This document shows, in pieces, positions 1-5,606 of a stretch of 10,011 nucleotides of DNA (position 1 is the stretch's first letter; each line of letters begins with the position of its first letter). The stretch covers positions 1 to 10,011 of the forward strand of contig JBFKOW010000135.1 in the NCBI GenBank assembly GCA_041628615.1, written 5' to 3'. A program made the translations under genes and the position numbers. The notes beneath the pieces are model-generated. The model did no database searches, was not told the origin of the DNA, and saw nothing but the letters and a program-made list of their open reading frames with translations. This DNA comes from JAMWZF01 sp041628615. GTDB lineage: Bacteria; Pseudomonadota; Alphaproteobacteria; Rhodobacterales; Rhodobacteraceae.

Positions 1-131
1 CCCACTTCCATCTCCGCCCGCACCGCCGGATCGGAATCGAGAAAGTCGGTCTCGGGTTCGGCCCCCACGGACTCGCAGAGCGCGGCGATCTCGCCCGTCG
101 CCGCGTCCGGCCCGACTGTCTCGATGTACAT
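1..131 (-). CDS. N-terminal fragment of a gene, possibly carboxymuconolactone decarboxylase/peroxidase-like (partial)
   Basis: This is the 5' end of a minus-strand gene that leaves the window at base 1, with 43 codons visible. I chose the ATG at 129-131 because an AGAGG ribosome-binding motif lies 5 nt upstream; an in-frame ATG at 156-158 has no such motif. The opening residues MYIETVGPDAATGEIAAL resemble the start of AhpD/carboxymuconolactone decarboxylase-type small proteins (typically YIETV, then ATG, then an acidic residue or E-x-A). The next stretch, which is acidic and ends near DPAVRAEMEVG, does not obviously match that family, and the CxxC motif of AhpD-like proteins would lie outside the window. 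The family call is therefore tentative; it may be a hypothetical protein. It starts 70 bp downstream of the carnitine dehydrogenase stop on the same strand, so cotranscription is possible unless the palindrome at 175-188 terminates. Confidence 0.5.
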   Translation of the reverse strand, partial: MYIETVGPDAATGEIAALCESVGAEPETDFLDSDPAVRAEMEV

Positions 132-136
132 GGGCA

Positions 137-141
137 CCTCT
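137..141 (-). promoter_or_regulatory. Ribosome-binding site of the left-edge gene
   Basis: The minus strand reads AGAGG ending 5 nt before the ATG at 129-131. This site is what favours that start over the in-frame ATG nine codons upstream. Confidence 0.45.
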
Positions 142-174
142 CGCTTGGACGCCGCCATGATACAGGCGCGCAAA

Positions 175-188
175 CCGTCGCGCGACGG
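175..188 (-). terminator. Palindrome downstream of the carnitine operon, possible weak terminator
   Basis: CCGTCGCGCGACGG is a perfect 14-base palindrome beginning 14 nt after the carnitine dehydrogenase stop codon. On the minus strand it is followed by TTTG, so there is only a short T run. It could be a weak intrinsic terminator, an mRNA 3'-end stabiliser or a protein-binding dyad; the sequence does not decide among these. Confidence 0.3.
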
Positions 189-201
189 CCTTCCGCGGGG
201 C

Positions 202-1608
202 TCAGTCTGCCGGTTGCGCTCCGGCGGCCAGTGCCGCCATCGCCGCCGCCACCTCCGGCAGGGGATCGCTGGCGCGGCGGGTCTCCAGGCTGACATGGAT
301 CAGGAGCTGGTCGCAGGTTGCCGACAGAACCTCGCCGCGCCACATCTCGTGCGCCAGCCGCAGCTTCTTGCCCGCCGCTTCGCGCACCTCGGTCCGGACC
401 TCGATCGCCTCCCCGGCATGGGTTTCGGCCTTGTAGGTCACCGCGGTTTCCACGGTGAAGAAGCTGTTGCCGCCGGCGACGTAGTCGGGCCCGGCACCGA
501 TATGAGCGAGCACCGTGTCCGCGGCGTCCGAGAAGACCTGTCCGTAGCGGCCCTCGTTCATGTGGCCGTTGTAGTCGGTCCAGTCGACGGGCACGGTCCG
601 CCGCACGGTGACCAAGTGCGGACCGGGCTCCATCGGCACGGCCAGCGTCGCCTCATGATCGAGCAGCACCCGCCCGGCCGCCGCGCCGCGCTGTCGCAGC
701 GCCCGGAGCAGGACGACGAGGTTGTCGTCGCGCAGCCGTTCGAGGTCGCGGGTGCTCTGCCCCGCCGCCTGTTCGTCCGACTGTCCGGCGATCCGGGCGA
801 TCAGGTCCGCGTCCAGCTTCGGCACGTCGGTCAGCTTGGACCAGGGCCATTGCAACGCGGGTCCGAACTGGCCGAGGAAATGGGCCATCCCGGCCTCGCC
901 CCCGGCGATACGGTAGGTCTCGAACAGGCCCATCTGCGCCCAGCGCAGGCCGAAGCCGAGCCGGATCGCCTCGTCCACTTCGCTGGTGGTGGCCACGCCG
1001 TCATGGATCAGCCACAGCGCCTCGCGCCAGACCGCCTCGAGCAGCCGGTCGGCGATATGGGCCGGCACCTCGGCCCGCACGCGCAGTGGCGCCATGCCGA
1101 TTCCGCGCAGGACCGCCTCGGCCCGGTCCAGCACGGCGGGCGGGTTCGCTGTCGAGCCGACCACCTCGACCAGCGGCAGCAGGTAGACCGGGTTGAACGG
1201 ATGGGCGACGACGATCTGTTCCGGGCGGGGCGACCCGTTCTGCAACTCGCTCGGCATGAAGCCCGACGTGGACGAGCCGATGATCGCCTCCGGTTCGGCC
1301 GCCGCCTGCAGCGCCTGCAGGATCTTGTGCTTGAGCGGGAGCCGCTCGGGCACGCTTTCCTGGATCCAGTCCGCGCCCGTGACGGCCTCCGAGAACGTCC
1401 CCGCAATGGTCAGCCGGCCCTCGGCAGGCAGGGCGCGGTCGTAGAGCATGGGCAGCGCCCGGCGCGCCCCGGCCAGCACTTCGCCGATCCGGCGGGCGGC
1501 CTCCGGGTCGGGGTCGAACACCCGCACATCCCAGCCCATCAGCAGGAACCGCGCGGCCCAGCCGCCGCCGATCACCCCGCCGCCGATGATCGCCGCGGTC
1601 CGGGTCAT
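202..1608 (-). CDS. cdhA: L-carnitine 3-dehydrogenase fused to a betainyl-CoA-type thioesterase
   Basis: 468 aa in two domains. Residues about 1-320 are a 3-hydroxyacyl-CoA dehydrogenase-type fold: the dinucleotide loop GGGVIGGG is at 9-16, Asp32 in FDPD fits NAD ribose binding, STSG is at 113-116, and His136 in HPFNP with Glu148 forms the usual catalytic His-Glu pair. Residues about 330-468 form a hot-dog (4HBT-type) thioesterase domain with DYNGHMNEGRY at 345-355. This architecture is the one known for carnitine 3-dehydrogenase/thioesterase fusions. The first domain should oxidise L-carnitine to 3-dehydrocarnitine with NAD+. The second should hydrolyse betainyl-CoA to glycine betaine, a job done by the separate CdhB in Pseudomonas. 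The ATG overlaps the stop of the upstream BKACE gene (ATGA), implying translational coupling. A plain 3-hydroxybutyryl-CoA dehydrogenase is less likely, given the fusion and the neighbour. It is probably cytoplasmic, with no signal peptide seen. Confidence 0.9.
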   Translation of the reverse strand: MTRTAAIIGGGVIGGGWAARFLLMGWDVRVFDPDPEAARRIGEVLAGARRALPMLYDRALPAEGRLTIAGTFSEAVTGADWIQESVPERLPLKHKILQALQAAAEPEAIIGSSTSGFMPSELQNGSPRPEQIVVAHPFNPVYLLPLVEVVGSTANPPAVLDRAEAVLRGIGMAPLRVRAEVPAHIADRLLEAVWREALWLIHDGVATTSEVDEAIRLGFGLRWAQMGLFETYRIAGGEAGMAHFLGQFGPALQWPWSKLTDVPKLDADLIARIAGQSDEQAAGQSTRDLERLRDDNLVVLLRALRQRGAAAGRVLLDHEATLAVPMEPGPHLVTVRRTVPVDWTDYNGHMNEGRYGQVFSDAADTVLAHIGAGPDYVAGGNSFFTVETAVTYKAETHAGEAIEVRTEVREAAGKKLRLAHEMWRGEVLSATCDQLLIHVSLETRRASDPLPEVAAAMAALAAGAQPAD

Positions 1609-2513
1609 GCCGGCGGCCTCTTGGTCAGTTGCAGCCGCGCGCGCACCTCCTCGGGGCCGATCACCCGGGCCCCCAACCGCTCGACGATACCGACGGCGCG
1701 GTCCACCAGTTGCGCGTTGGTGGCCAGTTCGCCCTTGCCCAGCCAGAGGTTGTCTTCCAGCCCCACCCGCACGTTGCCGCCGGCCAGCACCGCGGCGGCG
1801 ACATAGGGCATCTGGTGGCGGCCGATGGAGAAGGCGCTCCAGGTCCAGTCCGGCGGGATCGCGTCGACCATGGCGAGAAAGGTGCGCAGGTCGTCCGGCG
1901 CGCCCCATGGGATGCCGAGGCAGAGCTGGACGAGGGCGGGCGTCTCGATCACCCCCTCCTCGGCCAGCGACTTGGCGAGCCACAGGTGCCCGGTGTCGAA
2001 GCACTCGATCTCGGCCAGAACCCCCGCCTCGCGCATCAGACCGGCCATCGACCGCAGCATTCCGGGCGTGTTGGTCATCACGTAATCGGCCTCGGCGAAG
2101 TTCATCGTGCCGCAATCGAGGGTGCAGATCTCGGGCCGGCACTCGGCGATGTGGGCGACCCGCTCCTCCGCGCCGACCATGTCGGTGGCGGCGGTCAGGG
2201 GCAGTGGTTCCCAGGGCGGCCCGAAGACGAGATCGCCGCCCATCCCGGCGGTCAGGTTCAGCACCACGTCCACATCGGCATCGCGGATCCGCTCGGTCAC
2301 CTCGCGGTAGAGCGCGGGGTCGCGGGCCGGCGCGCCGGTCTCGGGATCGCGGACGTGACAATGGACGATGGCCGCCCCGGCCCGCGCCGCTTCGATGGCG
2401 CTGTCGGCGATCTGCCTGGGCGAGCGGGGCACGTGTGGGCTGCGGTCCTGGGTCGCGCCCGATCCGGTGACCGCGCACGTGATGAAGACCTCGCGATTCA
2501 TCGCAAGCGGCAT
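1605..2513 (-). CDS. cdhC: BKACE (DUF849) family enzyme, probable 3-dehydrocarnitine:acetyl-CoA cleavage enzyme
   Basis: 302 aa, the usual family length. The N-terminal signature ITCAVTGSGATQ is at 11-22, the metal-binding HCHVRDPETG is at 51-60 (His51 and His53 should bind Zn2+), and GLEDN at 251-255 carries the conserved C-terminal Glu. BKACE enzymes condense a beta-keto acid with acetyl-CoA to give acetoacetate and a new CoA ester. The family features are seen directly. The dehydrocarnitine substrate (giving betainyl-CoA) is inferred from the overlapping carnitine dehydrogenase/thioesterase gene; in Pseudomonas the equivalent genes are cdhC, cdhA and cdhB. I use the ATG at 2513 because GGAGG lies 7 nt upstream; an in-frame Met5 is a weaker alternative. 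The stop overlaps the next start by 4 bp. Only 23 bp separate it from the upstream sugar transferase gene, so any dedicated promoter lies inside that gene. No regulator or carnitine transporter is in view. Confidence 0.88.
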   Translation of the reverse strand: MPLAMNREVFITCAVTGSGATQDRSPHVPRSPRQIADSAIEAARAGAAIVHCHVRDPETGAPARDPALYREVTERIRDADVDVVLNLTAGMGGDLVFGPPWEPLPLTAATDMVGAEERVAHIAECRPEICTLDCGTMNFAEADYVMTNTPGMLRSMAGLMREAGVLAEIECFDTGHLWLAKSLAEEGVIETPALVQLCLGIPWGAPDDLRTFLAMVDAIPPDWTWSAFSIGRHQMPYVAAAVLAGGNVRVGLEDNLWLGKGELATNAQLVDRAVGIVERLGARVIGPEEVRARLQLTKRPPA

Positions 2514-2520
2514 GTGACAT

Positions 2521-2525
2521 CCTCC
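2521..2525 (-). promoter_or_regulatory. Shine-Dalgarno site of the BKACE gene
   Basis: The minus strand reads GGGGAGG with a GGAGG core 7 nt before the ATG at 2511-2513. It is one of the strongest ribosome-binding sites in the window and supports independent translation of cdhC after the short 23-bp gap. Confidence 0.6.
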
Positions 2526-2536
2526 CCGATGTCAGC

Positions 2537-3148
2537 CTAGCGGCGAGACAGCCGCCCGCGAATGGTCTGCCAGAGAATCCAGAGATCGAAACAGAAGGTG
2601 CGGCGGCGTTGCCACATCAGGTCCAGCCGCGCCTTGCGGGGGACGCAGATGCGGGCATAGACCGCGTCGGTTTCCGCGGCCGTCGCGCAGCGCGACAGCA
2701 GCCGTTCCTCGTGGTCGGCCATCATCAGCGTGGCCAGCCCGGTGATTCCCGGCCGCGACCGCAGCACCGCCGCGTAGAGATCCGGGAACCGCTCCACGTA
2801 GTCGCGCAGCGGCGGGCGGGGTCCCACGAAGGACATCTCGCCGCGCAGGATGTTCCAGAGCTGGGGCAGTTCGTCGAGCCGGGTCCGGCGCAGGAAACGG
2901 CCCGTCGGCGTGATCCGGTCGGCCTTGTCCGGGCCGGTGACCCCGGCGTCCGCCGCCGCCGGCCGCATCGTCCGGAACTTCACCAGCCCGAAGCTCCGGT
3001 CGGCGGCGGTCATGCGTTCCGACACGTGCAGCACCGGGGCGCCGTCCCGCCAGCGGATCGCCAGCGCCACCGCCGCCATCAGCGGCAGGAGGATCACACC
3101 CAGCAGCAAGGCGGCGATCACGTCGAAGGCCCGCTTGCCCGCCGTCAT
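2537..3148 (-). CDS. Bacterial sugar transferase (monotopic polyprenyl-phosphate glycosyl-1-phosphate transferase)
   Basis: 203 aa, the short single-domain form of the family (PglC/WcaJ catalytic-domain type). A basic KRAFD motif at 5-9 precedes one hydrophobic segment at about 10-32, expected to be a re-entrant membrane helix. Then come the conserved Arg45 in SER, KFRTM at 57-61, the catalytic Asp92-Glu93 in RLDELPQLWN, SFVGPRP at 106-112 and the RPGITG motif. Such enzymes move a sugar-1-phosphate from a UDP-sugar onto undecaprenyl phosphate at the inner membrane, the first step of O-antigen, capsule or exopolysaccharide assembly. Which sugar is used cannot be read from the sequence. The start ATG overlaps the stop of the epimerase-like gene (ATGA), so the two are coupled and probably serve one glycan. 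No other glycosyltransferase, flippase or polymerase gene lies in the window, so this pair looks isolated from a full polysaccharide locus. Confidence 0.9.
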   Translation of the reverse strand: MTAGKRAFDVIAALLLGVILLPLMAAVALAIRWRDGAPVLHVSERMTAADRSFGLVKFRTMRPAAADAGVTGPDKADRITPTGRFLRRTRLDELPQLWNILRGEMSFVGPRPPLRDYVERFPDLYAAVLRSRPGITGLATLMMADHEERLLSRCATAAETDAVYARICVPRKARLDLMWQRRRTFCFDLWILWQTIRGRLSRR

Positions 3149-3981
3149 CCGCGCCAGTCCCGCCACTCGGAGATCACCCGGTCGGCCGATCCCGCGTCCG
3201 CCGGCAGGTCGATCAGCGCGCCCAGCCGCGCCGCCGACAGGCTGACCTCGGGCACGGCGGCCGCGGGGGCCGGCACCGGGGTCCAGCCGATCCCCGCGCG
3301 GTCCAGCAGCGCGGCCATCTCGACCGGGGCCGGACCGCAGAGGTTCAGCACCGCCGGCAGCCGGCCCGCCGCCGCCAACGGGCACAGCGCGGCGAGGATC
3401 GCCGCCAGCGAGGCCGGGCCGAGATAACTGCGGACTGGCGTCCGGCCGTCGGGGAAGCGGTCCAGCCGCAGCGTCGTTCCCGCCTGCCAGGGTCCGAGCA
3501 GGGCATCGGCCCCGGCCACGTTGGCGAGCCGCAGCGCCGCCGCGCCGGGCGTCGCCCGGACCTTCCGCTCCACCTCCAGCTTGGCGCGGGCATAGGCGCT
3601 GGCGGGGGCGGGGATGGCATCCTCGGACAGGTTCGCACCGGGGCCGTAGACCGCCGCCGAGGACATCGTGAGCACCGGCCCGGTCGCCACGGCGGCGAGG
3701 GCGTCGAACAGCGCCGCGTGGGCGGTCTGCGCGTCCGATCCCTTGGCCCCGGTCGGCCCGGCGAGGTCCAGGACGAGATCGGCCCCGGCAACGATCGCGG
3801 CGAAGCGGGCCGGGGCTTCGAGCCGGCATGCCAGCGTGTCCGGGGTGACGGGACCGGAGACCCGCCGGCCGGTCCAGGTCACAGCGAACCCCGGCGGCGG
3901 GGCGTCGCGCCACTGCCGCCACAGCATCCCGCCGATCCGGCCGGTGGCCCCGGCGACGACGAGCCGCAATCCGTGTCGCAT
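3145..3981 (-). CDS. NAD-dependent epimerase/dehydratase (extended SDR) family protein
   Basis: 278 aa. The Rossmann motif GATGRIG is at 11-17, the strand LDLAG at 71-75, the catalytic Ser in MSSAAVYG at 106-113 and YARAK at 130-134 gives the Tyr-x-x-x-Lys pair. This is the extended short-chain dehydrogenase layout of nucleotide-sugar epimerases and reductases, though it is somewhat shorter than the roughly 310-340 aa typical of GalE-type enzymes. The C-terminal substrate-binding half is Ala/Pro-rich and weakly conserved. The 4-bp overlap with the sugar transferase suggests it makes or modifies the UDP-sugar which that enzyme attaches to undecaprenyl phosphate, for example by reducing a 4-keto sugar. 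That role is inference. The start at ATG 3981 has a purine-rich GAGGGGGG upstream. Confidence is high for the fold and low for the exact reaction. Confidence 0.82.
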   Translation of the reverse strand: MRHGLRLVVAGATGRIGGMLWRQWRDAPPPGFAVTWTGRRVSGPVTPDTLACRLEAPARFAAIVAGADLVLDLAGPTGAKGSDAQTAHAALFDALAAVATGPVLTMSSAAVYGPGANLSEDAIPAPASAYARAKLEVERKVRATPGAAALRLANVAGADALLGPWQAGTTLRLDRFPDGRTPVRSYLGPASLAAILAALCPLAAAGRLPAVLNLCGPAPVEMAALLDRAGIGWTPVPAPAAAVPEVSLSAARLGALIDLPADAGSADRVISEWRDWRG

Positions 3982-3984
3982 CGG

Positions 3985-3992
3985 CCCCCCTC
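3985..3992 (-). promoter_or_regulatory. Ribosome-binding site of the epimerase-like gene
   Basis: The minus strand reads GAGGGGGG ending 3 nt before the ATG at 3979-3981. The GAGGG core is about 6 nt from the start, which supports the chosen start. Confidence 0.4.
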
Positions 3993-4014
3993 GAACGGCG
4001 TCAAGACCGCGCCA

Positions 4015-4043
4015 GCTATAGAAAGCCGGGCCCGGCGGGGGAA
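4015..4043 (-). promoter_or_regulatory. Candidate promoter for the epimerase-sugar transferase genes
   Basis: In the 95-bp gap between trhO and the epimerase-like gene, the minus strand carries TTCCCC (4038-4043), a 17-base spacer and TATAGC (4015-4020). The -10-like element is the most AT-rich point of the gap and lies about 34 bp before the start codon. The -35 match is poor and the spacer is itself a GC palindrome, so this is a weak call. Confidence 0.25.
4025..4036 (-). repeat. 12-base perfect palindrome, possible terminator of trhO
   Basis: GCCGGGCCCGGC is followed on the minus strand by TTTCTAT, a GC-rich dyad with a short T-containing tail. It could end trhO transcription, but it also sits in the spacer of the candidate promoter, so its role is uncertain. 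Confidence 0.3.
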
Positions 4044-4053
4044 GCCGGAATGT

Positions 4054-4075
4054 CGGACGGGGCCGGCCCGGTCCG
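4054..4075 (-). terminator. GC-rich hairpin immediately after the trhO stop codon
   Basis: An imperfect 22-base inverted repeat (CGGAC and GTCCG arms around the palindrome GGGCCGGCCC, with one opposed mismatch on each side) starts one base after the TAA of trhO. On the minus strand it is followed by ACATTCC, not a T run, so it would be a non-canonical terminator or a 3'-end protecting stem. Confidence 0.3.
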
Positions 4076-4076
4076 G

Positions 4077-4967
4077 TTACCGGCGGGCGCGCGCCCGGGC
4101 CAGCCCGATCTGCCGCTGACGTTCGCGGAACCGGGCCTTGTCGGCCTCCGAGGTCTCGGCCGCGCAAAGGTGACAGGCGACCCCCGCTTCGTAGTCCGGC
4201 CGGTCGAGATCGGCGGGGGCCAGCGGCCGCCGGCAGCCGTGGCACAGGACATGCGGCCCGGGGCGCAGGCCGTGGCCGACGCTGACCCGGTCGTCGAAGA
4301 CGAAACAGTCGCCGCGCCATAGGCTCTCGGCCTCGGCCACCTCCTCGAGGTATTTCAGGATCCCGCCGCGCAGGTGATAGACCTCCTCGACCCCCTCGCC
4401 GATCAGGTAGCTCGTGGCCTTCTCGCAGCGGATGCCGCCGGTGCAGAACATCGCCACGCGCTTGCCGGCGAAGCGGTCCCGGTTGGCCTTCCACCACTCG
4501 GGGAAGGCGCCGAAGGACCCGGTGCCGGGATCGATCGCGCCCGCGAAGCTGCCGATCGCCACCTCGTAGTCGTTGCGGGTGTCGATCACCGCCACTTCGG
4601 GGGCCGAGATCAGCGCGTTCCACTCCGCCGGGTCCACGTAGCGGCCGGTCGCGGCGCGGGGATCGACCTGCGGCTGGCCCATGGTCACGATCTCGCGCTT
4701 GAGCCGGACCTTCAACTTGCCGAAGGGCATCGTCTCGGCGGTGCTTTCCTTCCAGTCCAGATCGGCGCAGCCGGGCAGGGCGCGGATATGGGCCAGCGCC
4801 GTGTCGATCCCGGCGCGGCTGCCCGCGATGGTGCCGTTGATCCCTTCCGGGGCCAGCAGCAGCGTGCCCTTCACCCCGGCGCGGCAGCAGACCTGCGCCA
4901 GCGGCCCCTTCAGCGCGGCAGGGTCCGGGAAGGGCGTGAAACGGTAGAGGGCGGCGATCACCGGCAT
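4077..4967 (-). CDS. trhO: tRNA uridine(34) hydroxylase TrhO (rhodanese-domain protein, formerly UPF0176/YceA)
   Basis: 296 aa. The N-terminal alpha/beta domain at about 1-100 has the signature LLLAPEGINGTIAG at 36-49 and MPFGKLKVR at 80-88. A rhodanese-like domain at about 112-215 has VIDTRNDYE at 127-135 and the active loop FCTGGIRCEKATSYL at 174-188, with Cys175 and Cys181. The C-terminus has two CxxC pairs (Cys242/245 and Cys265/268), probably a metal site, then an Arg-rich tail that could touch RNA. The family uses O2 to hydroxylate U34 in certain tRNA anticodons to 5-hydroxyuridine, a precursor of wobble modifications. The start at 4967 fits the conserved beginning (VIAALYRFTPF) but has no clear Shine-Dalgarno site. 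It diverges from smpB across 81 bp, and the same-strand epimerase gene follows after 95 bp. It is about 50 aa shorter than the E. coli protein, mainly at the ends. Confidence 0.93.
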   Translation of the reverse strand: MPVIAALYRFTPFPDPAALKGPLAQVCCRAGVKGTLLLAPEGINGTIAGSRAGIDTALAHIRALPGCADLDWKESTAETMPFGKLKVRLKREIVTMGQPQVDPRAATGRYVDPAEWNALISAPEVAVIDTRNDYEVAIGSFAGAIDPGTGSFGAFPEWWKANRDRFAGKRVAMFCTGGIRCEKATSYLIGEGVEEVYHLRGGILKYLEEVAEAESLWRGDCFVFDDRVSVGHGLRPGPHVLCHGCRRPLAPADLDRPDYEAGVACHLCAAETSEADKARFRERQRQIGLARARARR

Positions 4968-5013
4968 GGCGGCGGCATAGCCCGCCGCCGACCGCCGGCG
5001 CAAGGCGGCGCAC

Positions 5014-5041
5014 TGGACAGCCGCGCCGGCGGTCCTTATCT
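5014..5041 (+). promoter_or_regulatory. Candidate smpB promoter with the expected start of transcription at the ATG
   Basis: TGGACA (5014-5019), a 16-base spacer and TTATCT (5036-5041) make a fair sigma70-type promoter in the divergent trhO/smpB gap. A start of transcription 6-8 bases beyond the -10 element would fall at about 5048-5050, on the smpB ATG. No Shine-Dalgarno motif precedes that ATG, which is consistent with a leaderless or nearly leaderless mRNA. Confidence 0.4.
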
Positions 5042-5048
5042 CGCGGCA

Positions 5049-5525
5049 ATGGCCAAGCCGCAGGACAACCCGAACTACAAGGTGATCGCCGAGAACCGGC
5101 GGGCCCGCTACGACTATGCGATCGAGGACGATCTCGAGGTCGGGATCATTCTCACCGGGTCGGAGGTGAAATCGCTGCGCACCGGGCAGTCGAACATCGC
5201 CGACAGCTATGCCGAGGTGGACGACACCGAACTCTGGCTCACCAACGCCTACATCGCCCCCTACACCCAGGCGATGTTCCCGCACGAGGAACGGCGGCGG
5301 CGCAAGCTGCTGGCCTCGAAGCGCGAGATCGCCCGGCTGTGGAACGCGACCCAGCGGCAGGGCATGACCCTCGTCCCGCTGGTGATGTATTTCAACCACC
5401 GGGGCATCGTGAAGCTGAAGATCGGCGTCGCCAAGGGCAAGCAGCAGCAGGACAAGCGCGCGACCGAGGCCAAGCGGGACTGGAACCGGCAGAAGCAGCG
5501 GCTGCTGCGGCAGCACCAGGGCTGA
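5049..5525 (+). CDS. smpB: SsrA (tmRNA)-binding protein SmpB
   Basis: 158 aa, the normal family length. The N-terminus KPQDNPNYKVIAENRRARYD, the core IILTGSEVKSLRTGQSNI, the segment LTNAYIAPY and the basic tail (KGKQQQDKRATEAKRDWNRQ) are all typical of SmpB. The protein is a beta-barrel with a C-terminal helix. It binds tmRNA and places it in the empty A site of stalled ribosomes for trans-translation. The ATG at 5049 is chosen because conserved sequence begins directly after it; the frame is open further upstream but codes for nothing recognisable there. The tmRNA gene itself (ssrA) is not in the window. sseA follows on the same strand after 81 bp, probably from its own promoter. Confidence 0.96.
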   Translation: MAKPQDNPNYKVIAENRRARYDYAIEDDLEVGIILTGSEVKSLRTGQSNIADSYAEVDDTELWLTNAYIAPYTQAMFPHEERRRRKLLASKREIARLWNATQRQGMTLVPLVMYFNHRGIVKLKIGVAKGKQQQDKRATEAKRDWNRQKQRLLRQHQG

Positions 5526-5549
5526 TCGGCGGTCGAAAGCGCCCCGCCC

Positions 5550-5577
5550 TTGCCCTTGCGTCGCCGCGGCGCTAGCA
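5550..5577 (+). promoter_or_regulatory. Candidate promoter of the sseA-tyrB operon
   Basis: In the 81-bp smpB-sseA gap, TTGCCC (5550-5555), a 16-base spacer and CTAGCA (5572-5577) form a promoter-like pair of the GC-rich type seen in Rhodobacteraceae. It would start transcription about 20-25 bases before the sseA ATG. The spacer includes the palindrome CGCCGCGGCG. No T-rich terminator for smpB is visible in this gap. Confidence 0.35.
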
Positions 5578-5606
5578 GGGTCGGAGTTTGACCGGGACGC
5601 CCACCG

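Noticed and set aside
124..1806. 560-codon open frame on the plus strand opposite the carnitine genes
   Set aside because: Its translation is Arg/Gly/His/Pro-rich with no recognisable motif and lies antisense to two well-supported enzymes. It is a shadow produced by high GC at third codon positions.
1609..2520. Extension of the carnitine dehydrogenase frame upstream to 2520, giving a 772-residue protein
   Set aside because: The upstream part is the BKACE gene read in the wrong frame. The conserved dehydrogenase N-terminus begins at the ATG at 1608, inside the ATGA overlap.
4374..5048. Long in-frame upstream extension of smpB
   Set aside because: The extension runs antisense through trhO and has no conserved content. 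SmpB homology begins directly after the ATG at 5049.
5556..5580. GCGTCGCCGCGGCGC dyad as a terminator of smpB
   Set aside because: There is no T-rich tail, and the element falls in the spacer of a promoter-like pair, so a terminator call is not supported.
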